Positions 45,951 to 55,300 of a stretch of DNA of 64,000 bases are shown in pieces. Numbering within the stretch: position 1 is the first letter of the stretch; every line of letters starts with the position of its first letter. The notes under the pieces were generated by a model. It did no database searches. It saw only the letters and a list, made by a program, of their open reading frames with translations, and was not told where the DNA came from. A program made the position numbers and the translations under genes. The stretch is from Pelomonas sp. SE-A7 (GTDB lineage: Bacteria; Pseudomonadota; Gammaproteobacteria; Burkholderiales; Burkholderiaceae_C): NCBI RefSeq assembly GCF_030345705.1, contig NZ_JAUASW010000001.1:1674001-1738000 (forward strand). The letters are read 5' to 3'.

Positions 45951-46678
45951 TGCGTGAACTCCTTCCGCATCTCTTCGACCTTGTCGAGGGCGGCGTTCTT
46001 ATATGTGTTGATGGTTCGAGGTGTGACTCCGAGCGCCACGGCGATGTCCTTGACCGGCATGTCCTCGACGTAGAGCATCGTGTAGACGAAAAACTCTTGC
46101 TTGGTCATGGCGGCCTGCATGCGGGCAACAACCTGGGCGTGCTCCTGTTTGATGGCCAGGGCGTCGGCAGGCGTGGCAGGCTGACGAAGCGCAGTGACCC
46201 TGCGAATGGTCTTATCGGGGTCGTCATCCTCGTCGGAGACGTCCATGGCATCCAGGCTTTCCTGGTGCTTGCGCTTCTTGGCCAACAAACGGCGCTGGAA
46301 GTCAGTTGCGCGGAGTTTGAAAAGCAGTCCGAACCGCTTCTCGGCATACGCGGCGTCACCAGGGCGCTTAACCAAGCAGTCCCAGACAAACTGAGAGAGC
46401 TCTTCCGCGGCTTGGTCGAGGTTTCCAATGATTCCTGGGTAAATAGCGCTGCGTACCGCGAAGCCCGTGGCGAGGCTTAGCAGACGCCGTGACAACACCC
46501 TGATGAGCATCCCCATCCGGTGTTCGTTTCCAGCCTCGCGAGCGCGGCGGAACATTCGGAACACCTGCTCATCTGGAATGAAAAGCGGGTCGTTCTGCCA
46601 GTCTGTCCGCGCCAGCCTAGCCAGCAGGGCTCGGACATCGAGGGCCTCTATGGCCGAGTCAGGCTCTTGTGTCTGCAT
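45947..46678 (-). CDS. Alternative RNA polymerase sigma factor (sigma-70 family)
   Basis: 243 aa. The C-terminal region 4 helix-turn-helix is clear (residues 208-232, MPVKDIAVALGVTPRTINTYKN). The N-terminal two thirds are helical and divergent, with a region-2-like QFVWDCLVKRPGDAAYAEKRF and a charged segment (SDEDDDPD) in place of region 3. It is the first gene of the minus-strand locus. The two-block motif 71 bp upstream of its ATG also precedes the ubiquitin-like gene, so it probably controls itself and the downstream operon. Confidence 0.78.
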   Translation of the reverse strand: MQTQEPDSAIEALDVRALLARLARTDWQNDPLFIPDEQVFRMFRRAREAGNEHRMGMLIRVLSRRLLSLATGFAVRSAIYPGIIGNLDQAAEELSQFVWDCLVKRPGDAAYAEKRFGLLFKLRATDFQRRLLAKKRKHQESLDAMDVSDEDDDPDKTIRRVTALRQPATPADALAIKQEHAQVVARMQAAMTKQEFFVYTMLYVEDMPVKDIAVALGVTPRTINTYKNAALDKVEEMRKEFTQ

Positions 46679-46748
46679 CGTTGTTTTCCGTTGGTCATGC
46701 GAACGTCCCCGTCCATTTCGGTATCTAGGGGACGCCCCCCTGCATGAC

Positions 46749-46778
46749 TAAGTCGCAAGAGAAGCCGGAAATCGGAAG
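46749..46778 (-). promoter_or_regulatory. Two-block promoter-like motif before the sigma gene
   Basis: Read on the minus strand: CTTCCGATTTCC, nine bases, TGCGACTTA. Both blocks are identical to those before the Ubl gene (12/12 and 9/9), while the nine bases between differ, as expected for promoter elements. Confidence 0.7.
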
Positions 46779-46859
46779 CAGTGGCTGGTGCGGAGCCCCA
46801 GCATTGCCATCACTTACAAAATGTAACAGGCGCCGTACCTCGACGATGACTTGGCTATT

Positions 46860-46897
46860 GGCCGTACGAATTGCTTTTTCAGGTTCTATACGGCCAT
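46860..46897. promoter_or_regulatory. Inverted repeat in the sigma/imuA divergent gap
   Basis: TGGCCGTA (46860-46867) and TACGGCCA (46890-46897) form a perfect 8-bp inverted repeat with 22 bp between. A smaller TTAC-aaaat-GTAA lies at 46815-46827. Both sit between the sigma promoter motif and the imuA promoter and could be regulator sites. The 318-bp gap holds no convincing gene. Confidence 0.35.
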
Positions 46898-46964
46898 TTG
46901 GTTACACGGCATCTGCATGCAAACGGTCGCTAACCAAGCGCTGGACAACAATGGCGGATGCGTA

Positions 46965-46984
46965 TACTGTACATACATACAGTA
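46965..46984 (+). promoter_or_regulatory. LexA box over the imuA promoter
   Basis: TACTGTACATACATACAGTA contains the full CTGT-N8-ACAG consensus and is near-palindromic. It lies 12 bp before the imuA ATG and overlaps the probable -10 TATACT (46963-46968), which pairs with TGGACA (46942-46947) at a 15-bp spacing. This predicts SOS control. Confidence 0.92.
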
Positions 46985-46996
46985 AATTGGTCCGAT

Positions 46997-47812
46997 ATGC
47001 CCCCCGAAACTCCTACCGAGACCAAGCCGAGCAAGGCACTCTCGGAAGTCATCAATTCAACTTGCCCGCCGGAACCTCGCGCGTTGCCGCCGGGGGTAGA
47101 GGCTGCGCTTTGGCGAGGCGACCAGTTGGGCCGTGGTGTTGAATTGGTGGCACCAACTGGCTTCGCAGAGCTGGATGCGGAACTGCCGGGCGGCGGCTGG
47201 GGCTGCCAAGGGCTGACCGAGGTCTTGACCGCTCAGTTCGCGCTTCTTGAGTGGCGCCTCACATCACCGGCCTTGCGTGCCATCAGCAATCGAGGACGAG
47301 ACATCGTCGTTGTGGGGCCGCCTCGGCGACCGTTCCCGCCCAGTCTGCAACTGGATGGCATCGACCCTGAGCGCGTTCTCTGGGTCGATGTTGACAAACC
47401 AGGCGACCGCCTTTGGGCCACCGAACAAGCGGTGAAAAGCAACGCCTGCGGCGCGGTTCTGGCCTGGCTTCCGCAAATCCGGGCGGACCAAGTCCGCCGC
47501 CTGCAAGTCCTTGCGGCCGGATGTGATGCGCCGGTGTTCCTTTTCCGCACGGCCGGAGCAGCCGCTGAAGCCTCCGCCGCCCCTTTGAGGCTTCAAGCCC
47601 AACTTTCGGAAGATTGGGAGCTCCGTATTCGCATCTTGAAGCGCAGAGGCACGCCCTGCGAGCAAGAGCTTCGCCTTGAGTCCATCCCGTGTGGACTCAA
47701 CGCCATCATGACCCCGCGACTTCGATACCCAAGTCGCATCACGTCGCGAGTGCCTGATGCTCTGGTGCGCACTTCGACTCCCGGCCCCCAGCAGCAAGCC
47801 GTCCCCCATTGA
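46997..47812 (+). CDS. imuA: Mutasome accessory protein ImuA
   Basis: 271 aa. The start is ATG 46997, because the earlier ATG at 46958 would place the LexA box inside the gene. A RecA/SulA-like fold is shown by LAPTGFAELDAELPGGGWGCQGLTEVL-type sequence (around residues 53-77), then VVVGPPRRPFPPSL, RVLWVDVDKPGDRLWATEQA and ACGAVLAWLPQIRADQVRRL. ImuA works with ImuB and DnaE2 in SOS-induced translesion synthesis. It overlaps imuB by 56 bp. Confidence 0.9.
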   Translation: MPPETPTETKPSKALSEVINSTCPPEPRALPPGVEAALWRGDQLGRGVELVAPTGFAELDAELPGGGWGCQGLTEVLTAQFALLEWRLTSPALRAISNRGRDIVVVGPPRRPFPPSLQLDGIDPERVLWVDVDKPGDRLWATEQAVKSNACGAVLAWLPQIRADQVRRLQVLAAGCDAPVFLFRTAGAAAEASAAPLRLQAQLSEDWELRIRILKRRGTPCEQELRLESIPCGLNAIMTPRLRYPSRITSRVPDALVRTSTPGPQQQAVPH

Positions 47813-49061
47813 TGACGACCTTCGAGCTTTGGCTATCTGGGCGCTGCAGTTCACGCCCAGGGTCACTGTCCTTGAAGAGTCAGTCGCGATGGAGGTTGAC
47901 GCGAGTACGCGCCTCTTCAAAGGCCGTCGGGCACTGCGCGATAGGGTTGTTGCGGAATCCACGGAGCTTGGTGTCGTAAAGGTCGCGTGGGCCCCTAACA
48001 GCCTTGCCGCTCTCGCCTTTGCGCGCGCAGGCATAGAGAACGGCATGACGCGAGGGCTCGAGCCGATGCTCGACCCACTGCCCATGCAAGTACTGAGCGC
48101 GGTGTTACCGCATATGCCAGTGCTACTGCGGACTGGAGCTAGAACCCTCGGGGATGTTCGTAGGCTGCCGCGAGCGGGCATCACACGGCGGTTCGACAAA
48201 TCGCTGCTGCGCGCCCTTGACCAAGCCTATGGCCTCCAGCCTGAAGCCCATCTATGGGTCGAGCTACCGGAATCCTTTCTAACAAAGCTTGAACTTCCTT
48301 TCCGCGTCGAGCACGCACCGGAGCTCTTGGTCGGTGCTCGCAAGATGCTGCTCCAAATGTGTGGCTGGCTAGCCGCACGACATGCCGGCATTACAGCCTT
48401 CACGCTGCATTGGTGGCACGACAGCATGCGCTCAAAGGATGCCGGCACCGGGGGCAGCTTGGTTGTTCGCACCGCGGTCGCAATGCGAGACATCGACCAC
48501 CTGTTCCGACTGCTCTCAGAGCATTTGTCGAAGGTCACGCTGCTAGCGCCTGTTGGTGATTTGGAGCTAGCTGCCACCGAGGTCCACGCGCTTCATGAGG
48601 TCAGCGCCTCGCTTCTTCCAGACACCGTCCTTGAGCGCGAGACGGTTGGGATGCTGCAGGAGCGCCTGGCCGCGAGATTTGGGCCCGAGAAAGTCTGTCG
48701 CCCGATTGTTGGAGACGACAACCGACTGGAGTGGATTTGCACTTGGCGCTCCGCATCTGAGAAGCGCCCGCGCAAACCGGGGCCACCTTCCCGCTATCCC
48801 GCTCCTTCGTTCGTACTCGCTGAGCCATTGAGGCTCTCTGTCCGCGATGGGCGGCCCCAGTACCAAGGTCCGTTGAAGCTCCTAGCGGGTCCTCATGCGG
48901 TGGAGGACGGCTGGTGGCATCGCGACGAGGCCAAGCGCGAGTCGCATGTGGTTGTGCGCGACTATTGGATTGCCTGGAGCGACCACGCAGGGCCCCTTTG
49001 GATTTACCAGACTCGTCTCGAAAGCGATTCCGCCTGGTGGTTGCACGGCTCGTTCTCGTGA
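47757..49061 (+). CDS. imuB: Y-family polymerase-like protein ImuB
   Basis: 434 aa. It begins MLWCALRLPAPSSK and continues ALQFTPRVTVLEESVAMEVDASTRLF, the shortened palm region typical of ImuB, which lacks the catalytic acidic triad of true Y-family polymerases. Finger and little-finger regions follow (VAWAPNSLAALAFARAG, LPRAGITRRFDKSLLRALDQAYG). The end is ...WWLHGSFS, as expected. ImuB bridges ImuA, DnaE2 and the beta clamp. It is eight bases upstream of dnaE2. Confidence 0.9.
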   Translation: MLWCALRLPAPSSKPSPIDDDLRALAIWALQFTPRVTVLEESVAMEVDASTRLFKGRRALRDRVVAESTELGVVKVAWAPNSLAALAFARAGIENGMTRGLEPMLDPLPMQVLSAVLPHMPVLLRTGARTLGDVRRLPRAGITRRFDKSLLRALDQAYGLQPEAHLWVELPESFLTKLELPFRVEHAPELLVGARKMLLQMCGWLAARHAGITAFTLHWWHDSMRSKDAGTGGSLVVRTAVAMRDIDHLFRLLSEHLSKVTLLAPVGDLELAATEVHALHEVSASLLPDTVLERETVGMLQERLAARFGPEKVCRPIVGDDNRLEWICTWRSASEKRPRKPGPPSRYPAPSFVLAEPLRLSVRDGRPQYQGPLKLLAGPHAVEDGWWHRDEAKRESHVVVRDYWIAWSDHAGPLWIYQTRLESDSAWWLHGSFS

Positions 49062-49068
49062 GCTCGAC

Positions 49069-52000
49069 ATGGAAGAGGTCCTACGCATCCCCTATGCCGA
49101 ACTGCGTTGCATTAGCAACTTCAGCTTCTTGACAGGAGCCAGCAGACCAGACGAATTGGTCGAACGAGCAAAGAAGCTTGGCTACAAGGCCATCGCACTC
49201 ACCGACTACTGCAGCCTAGCGGGCGTCGTTCGTGCGCACACGGCTGCCAAGGAAGTTGGACTCAAGCTCATCGTCGGCAGCCAGTTTCGTGTTGACGCTG
49301 CCGCCCCCTTCACGATGGTGGTGCTCGCTTGCAACCACAACGGGTACGGCAACCTATGCGAGTTCATAACCACCCTGCGGCGCGAGTCCCCCAAAGGCAC
49401 TTATCGACTGCAGATAGATGCGATTCGACCAGAGCGTCTGGAGGACTGCCTCGTGATTGCCGTCCCCGCTCGAGAAAGCTCGCAGGACCAATGCAACGAC
49501 CTCGCGCGGTGGCTTCTTTCCAACTTCATTGGGCGTAGCTGGCTCGGTGTTGAGCAGCTCAAGATTCTGGACGACGAGGTCGTCTTTGAGCGCCTTTCAA
49601 ACGCAAGCGAACTGACCGCCATTCCGATGGTGGCCACAGGCGACGTCCAGATGCATGTGCGCTCGAGAAAGCCTCTGCTCGACGTGATGACTGCTATTCG
49701 CCTGTGCAAGCCATTGACCGAGTGCGGCACCAACCTAGTTGGCAATGCAGAGAGGCGCTTGAGGTCCCGGCTTAGCTTGGCCAACCGATACGCCGGTCAG
49801 CTCGCATTGCTTCACGAGACCCTGCTCATTGCCAGCCGATGCGATTTTTCGTTGGAGGAGCTTCGCTATCAGTACCCATCAGAAGTAGTTCCTGAGGGTG
49901 AGTCGGCCAGTTCATTCCTCCGACGCCTTTCCTACGAGGGAGCTGGGCGGCGATGGCCTGACGGCATTCCCGCCAAAGTCCAGGCTCAGATTGAACATGA
50001 GCTCGAGCTGATAAGCGACCTCAAGTACGAGCACTACTTCCTGACCGTCTACGACATCGTGGCGTTCGCGCGGAGCCAGCGCATCCTCTGCCAAGGGCGA
50101 GGTAGTGCTGCCAACAGCGCGGTCTGCTATTGCCTTGGTATCACCGAGGTCGACCCCGCACGCGCTGTTGTCCTGGTCGAAAGGTTCATCAGTCGCGAAC
50201 GAAATGAGCCGCCGGACATCGACGTGGACTTCGAGCACGAACGGCGCGAAGAAGTCATTCAGTTCCTCTATCGCAAGTACGGCCGCAAGCGGGCTGCGCT
50301 CACAGCCGCCGTAGCGACCTACCGAACCCGCGGCGCCATCACGGACGTGGGCAAGGCACTTGGCTTCAGCTTGGAGCAAGTCAAGGCCATCTCGCAGACT
50401 CATCAGTGGTTCGATGGCCTTGGCATCAACAAGGACCGCTTGGCGGAAATTGGCGTCGATGCTGACTCGTTGGCTGTCCAGCAGCTCTTGGACCTCACCG
50501 GCCAGCTCATCGGTATGCCTCGGCACCTTAGCCAGCACACGGGGGGCTTTGTGCTGACCAAAGGTCCGTTGAGCCGCATCGTCCCAATCGAGAACGCGTC
50601 TATGCAGGACCGCACGGTCATCGAGTGGGACAAAGACGACATCGACGCGCTAGGACTCCTAAAGGTCGACGTCTTGGCATTGGGCATGCTCACTGCCATC
50701 CGCAAGACGCTTGACCATATTGGCGAGCGCCAAGGTTTCGAGATGGAGATGCAAGACATTCCGGCGGAGGACAAATCCACCTACGACATGATTTGCCAGG
50801 CGGACACCGTGGGCGTCTTTCAAATCGAGTCGCGCGCTCAGCGGCAGATGCTTCCTCGATTGCAGCCCCGCTGCTTCTACGACCTGGTGGTCGAGGTCGC
50901 ATTGGTGCGACCTGGCCCTATCCAAGGCGGTGCTGTCCACCCGTACCTGGAGCGCCGCCAGGGCAAGGCACCGGTGACTTACCCCAGTGCTGCGCTCAAA
51001 GAGGCGCTCGGGCGAACTCTCGGCGTGCCGGTGTTCCAAGAGCAGTGCATGCAAATTGCCATCCTCGCGGCAGGTTTCACTCCCGATGAAGCGGACGGTC
51101 TTCGCCGCGCCATGGCGGCATGGAAGAGAAAGGGCGGGCTGGGCAAGTACGAGGAGCGGCTCATCGGTGGGTTGACCTCTAACGGCTACACGCTGGAGTT
51201 CGCTCAGGGCATTTTTGAGCAGGTCAAGGGCTTCAGTTCCTACGGCTTTCCAGAGTCACATGCGGCTTCATTCGCCCTACTGGTCTACGCCTCATGCTGG
51301 CTCAAGCGCCATCACCCCGCCGAGTTCCTGTGCGCAATGTTGAACTCACAGCCTCTTGGCTTCTATAGCCCCCGGCAACTAGTTCGGGACGCGATTGCAC
51401 ACAACGTCGAGGTCCGTCCCGTTGACGTCATGAACAGCCTCGGCGACAGCACCTTGGAAGCCTTCAATGGAAAGGCCATGCCGGCAGTCCGGCTCGGATT
51501 GCGACTGGTTGACGGGCTTAAGGCTGATGCTGTCGAGCGCCTTTTGGCGGCACGTGCACTTGCGCCTTTTGACGACGCCGAGGATTTGGCCCGGCGAGCG
51601 AGCCTTGCACCACTCGACATGCGGCAGCTGGCCGCGGCCGATGCACTGACTGCCTTGTCGGGTCACCGCCGGCAGCAGGTATGGGATGCCGCAGGTTGGA
51701 CAGGCACGCCGGAACTACTCCGTGACGCACGCATCGAAGAAGAGTATCTGGAGCTCGACGCGGCTCCTGAAGCCGAGGAAGTTGCGTGGGACCACGCGGC
51801 CCTAGGCCTATCCCTGCGCAGCCACCCGCTTGCTCTGATTCGCGAAACGCTGTCCGAGATGAAGCTGAGCACGGCATCCGACTTGCACGACCTCCCCGAC
51901 GGAAGACCTGTCCGCTACGCCGGAATGGTGACTGTGCGACAGCAACCAGAGACAGCGAGTGGCGTCACTTTCATCAGTCTTGAAGACGAGACGGGCGATG

Positions 52001-52185
52001 TGCAACTCGTGGTTTGGAGGGATGTACTAGAGAGGCAGCGGCGTGAAATCCTCGGAGCCAGGCTGCTTGCTGTCAAGGGCCGCTGGCAACGCGAGGGCGA
52101 GGTCCGGAACATCATCGTCGGGCACGCGAAAGACCTTTCGGAATTGCTGGGAACCTTGACCTTGCCGAGTCGTGATTTTCACTAG
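49069..52185 (+). CDS. dnaE2: Error-prone DNA polymerase DnaE2
   Basis: 1038 aa from ATG 49069. PHP domain at the N-terminus (YAELRCISNFSFLTGASRPDELV, LTDYCSLAG). The C-family polymerase core contains CQGRGSAANSAVCY, the catalytic PPDIDVDFEHERREEV aspartates (about residues 384-396), and the finger motif YGFPESHAASFALLVYASCW. An OB-fold follows at the end (GMVTVRQQPETASGVTFISLEDETG). It performs mutagenic translesion synthesis in the SOS response as part of the imuA-imuB-dnaE2 operon. Confidence 0.95.
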   Translation: MEEVLRIPYAELRCISNFSFLTGASRPDELVERAKKLGYKAIALTDYCSLAGVVRAHTAAKEVGLKLIVGSQFRVDAAAPFTMVVLACNHNGYGNLCEFITTLRRESPKGTYRLQIDAIRPERLEDCLVIAVPARESSQDQCNDLARWLLSNFIGRSWLGVEQLKILDDEVVFERLSNASELTAIPMVATGDVQMHVRSRKPLLDVMTAIRLCKPLTECGTNLVGNAERRLRSRLSLANRYAGQLALLHETLLIASRCDFSLEELRYQYPSEVVPEGESASSFLRRLSYEGAGRRWPDGIPAKVQAQIEHELELISDLKYEHYFLTVYDIVAFARSQRILCQGRGSAANSAVCYCLGITEVDPARAVVLVERFISRERNEPPDIDVDFEHERREEVIQFLYRKYGRKRAALTAAVATYRTRGAITDVGKALGFSLEQVKAISQTHQWFDGLGINKDRLAEIGVDADSLAVQQLLDLTGQLIGMPRHLSQHTGGFVLTKGPLSRIVPIENASMQDRTVIEWDKDDIDALGLLKVDVLALGMLTAIRKTLDHIGERQGFEMEMQDIPAEDKSTYDMICQADTVGVFQIESRAQRQMLPRLQPRCFYDLVVEVALVRPGPIQGGAVHPYLERRQGKAPVTYPSAALKEALGRTLGVPVFQEQCMQIAILAAGFTPDEADGLRRAMAAWKRKGGLGKYEERLIGGLTSNGYTLEFAQGIFEQVKGFSSYGFPESHAASFALLVYASCWLKRHHPAEFLCAMLNSQPLGFYSPRQLVRDAIAHNVEVRPVDVMNSLGDSTLEAFNGKAMPAVRLGLRLVDGLKADAVERLLAARALAPFDDAEDLARRASLAPLDMRQLAAADALTALSGHRRQQVWDAAGWTGTPELLRDARIEEEYLELDAAPEAEEVAWDHAALGLSLRSHPLALIRETLSEMKLSTASDLHDLPDGRPVRYAGMVTVRQQPETASGVTFISLEDETGDVQLVVWRDVLERQRREILGARLLAVKGRWQREGEVRNIIVGHAKDLSELLGTLTLPSRDFH

Positions 52186-52367
52186 ATGAACATCAAACCG
52201 TCACCCAACAAAGAATCAAGGTCATTTCCATCCAAAATCCCATAGAGCCAGACATTCACCGATACATCAATCAGCATGTCGAGGTAGCTGAACGGGTCGC
52301 ACGAATTTCAACGATGCGATGGATTCTGTGGGCCTCGTCTTGCAAGTCAAAAGGAAGATGAGCGACC

Positions 52368-55300
52368 ATGGGGGGAAAAAAGCTTCCAGATGACGAAGTC
52401 GCGACCACCGGCGGTGCTGCACCGCTTCTAGGATTCCTCTACCAAGTAAAGGTCTCCGTTTGGGTTGCTCTAGACATCCTCATCAAGACCGAAGCGGCCA
52501 ACGCTGTCGAACTGGAACCGGCAAGCTATGAAGATATCGAAGCCGAAGTCGAAGGAACTCCACCGCTGGTCTCTTCGTCGATAGGACTCAGCAAGTACAA
52601 GCTGGTTGTTCAAGTCAAGCGCCAAAGTACCGGACCGTGGACCGTACCTTTGGTCAAGGCGCTGCTTACGAAGGGCAGCCCCAAGCGGATATCTCCATCC
52701 AAGCGCCTCGAAAACCAGGACGTTCGCTACTTGTTGATTTCGAGCGCCGCGGCAACCGCTGGAGCGGTCCAGTTGCAAGTCAACAGCATCGGGCAGTGGC
52801 CGACAAAATCTGACATGCCCAAGGTCCTTGTCGGCCATAAGGACCCAGAAGTTGCAAGACGAATCTCCATACTGGCCAACCATGACGAAGAGCGAGTAGA
52901 TGAGAAGGTCAAACAACTACTCCAAGAGGTTTGCCATGTCCCGCACTCGAGGTGGCTGGATTGCTACCGGTCGCTTCACGATGAAGCAATCGCGCGCATG
53001 TCTGGTGCCGGTGCCAGGGTTTGGCGACGCAAGGACCTTGAGGAAACAATCACGCGCTTCGATGGATTCCTCGCGCCAACTTTTTTGCTGAGCAAGTACG
53101 TTCCTCCCACAAATTGGGACGAAATCCTGCGCTTGTTGAAGGAGCGAAAGGCGGTTGTTCTCAAAGGCTCATCCGGTACCGGAAAAACAATGACGGCGGA
53201 GGCATTGCAGGAAGCGATGCGCAAGGAGGTGCCCGGACTTGATGTCGTCCGCGTTCAGGGCCCAAGCGACATAAGGCTTCATCGCGCAGGAGGCCCTGCC
53301 ATCTTCTACCTCGATGACCCGTGGGGACGGTATAGGTTTGAACCTGGCACCGAACACTGGCGCGAGCAACTTCCTAGCCACCTCCACGCGGCCACGGAGA
53401 GCCGAATGTTCATCGTCACCAGCAGAAGCGACGTGCTAGCCGACGCAAAGGCTTCGCAAGCGGTTGCGAGTTGGTCAATCAACATTGAAGCGAGTAGCTA
53501 TGGCGCCAGACAGTATCGAATGCTTTTCGATAGAAGGTTGAAGACGCTACCTCGCTCGTTGCAAGAACTTGCCGTTGACCATCGCGCGATGGTTCTCAGT
53601 GCGCTCACTACCCCGCTCGAGATTCAACGATTCTTTGACGCATTGAGCGGTCAAATGGTGACCACAGACAACCAGAAGGGAGTCGACGCCGTCCGGCGCG
53701 CCATTGACGCAGCACACAGCGACGCTATTGAATCCACCTTGCAAACGCAAGTACGCGTCCGAAATGCTGAACGATGGGCAATCATTCTGTGGGGGCTGCT
53801 TACAGCCCACAAAGGTCTGACATGGCAAGCACTCCGTAGCGTTCACACCGAACTAGCAGAGCTCAGAGAGGTGTACGAGACTGGCTTTGAAGAGCTCGTG
53901 GCATTCCTAGTCGCTGGCCGTTCATTGCGCCAAGTTGATTCTGTAATTTCCTATGCCCACCCAAGAGTTGAAGCCGCTCTATCGTCACTGATGCTCGCGC
54001 CCGAAACAAGGGTCCTCATGAGGAAGTGCCTTGTCGACCTATTCCGGGCACTTCAAGGCACGGACTGCCACAGTCCAGGTGAGGACTGGGGCATCGAAGG
54101 CGTCGCACGAGTTCTTTCAGCCTTGCCGAAAGGACGTGGAATTGACCTCAAGCTCCCGCCTGTCCTGATTCAAGCTGTCGATGATTGGCTGCTCGACCAT
54201 GTCAAGAGAAGCGGGGGCGCTGATTTTGAAGATGCGCTCAAGCTAATTGCGGCATCCGGCTCATCCAACTCGCTCATCGCCGACATTGCGCGATTCCTCA
54301 CAAGCTGGTCGGTCATACCAATGTTTGGCGATGTCGAGCACACTTATCGGCCCGAAGCCACTTGGCTTTCTAAAGCCAGAGGTGACGAAGACGCTCGGCT
54401 CGTTGTCTCGAAATTTATCGTTGACGTCCTACCGTTCTCGCCAGAAAGCTACTACAGAGAGTTTGTTGCCGACCTTTGGGCAGTCAACGACGACTTGGCG
54501 GACGCCTTTGCAACGAGCGCGCAAACACTCATAAGAAGCGGCTCCTATCTATCTTCATCACGCTTGATTTTCCCGGAAGCACTAAAGGACTCGACTCGCG
54601 CAAGTGGGCTTGTTGAGGAAGCGCTTGTTCTATGGAGAAAAGAAAAGGAAAGTAGCCTTCTAGAAGACAGCCTGGCCGTCGAGAACGGACACTACAGCGA
54701 CGAGTATGCAAATGAGCTTTCGATGATGGACGCCGAGTCCTGGGTCGCGCTTGATGATTGGCTATCGGGCTACGTAAATTCCATCCGAGACAGCGAAGGC
54801 TGGCGCGCCCTCGACAAGAGTGAAAAAGCAAATCAAATCTTGCGATGGTGGCTCTATGCGGCGAGGCATCGACCAAGCCAAGTCACCCCTGACGAGCTAG
54901 CCTGCCTAGCTACTCGCACAACAGACGGTGATGACGAAGACTTGTTCTGGGAAGTTGCGGAAAGCGCTTGGAACACTTGCATTGAGCATGCTCTGGTGCG
55001 AAGGCTCGTTGTAGGAAGCGCGAGCGCCACCACGCGGCGCAAAGCCGCGAAATGCATATTTCTTGCAGGACCCAAGTCCTTTGATGCGGTAGTGCAAGTG
55101 CTCCTGGCAGTCGCTAACAATCGTCGCCTTCTTGAACTGTTCGACGACTTGGCACGCGCCGCTTTGGCAAACGATGAACAAGCACTTGAGCGTCAGACAC
55201 TCTTGCGGTCATGGCATTCGCACCTTCCAATGCCCTTTGCCGAGATTTATCTGGCCCGATTGCATCCAGCATGGCCGACGCACGACTCTCTAAGCAATGA

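Noticed and set aside
46744..47142. A 132-codon plus-strand frame across the sigma/imuA gap
   Set aside because: It runs through the sigma promoter motif and the LexA box and overlaps imuA in another frame; no conserved pattern.
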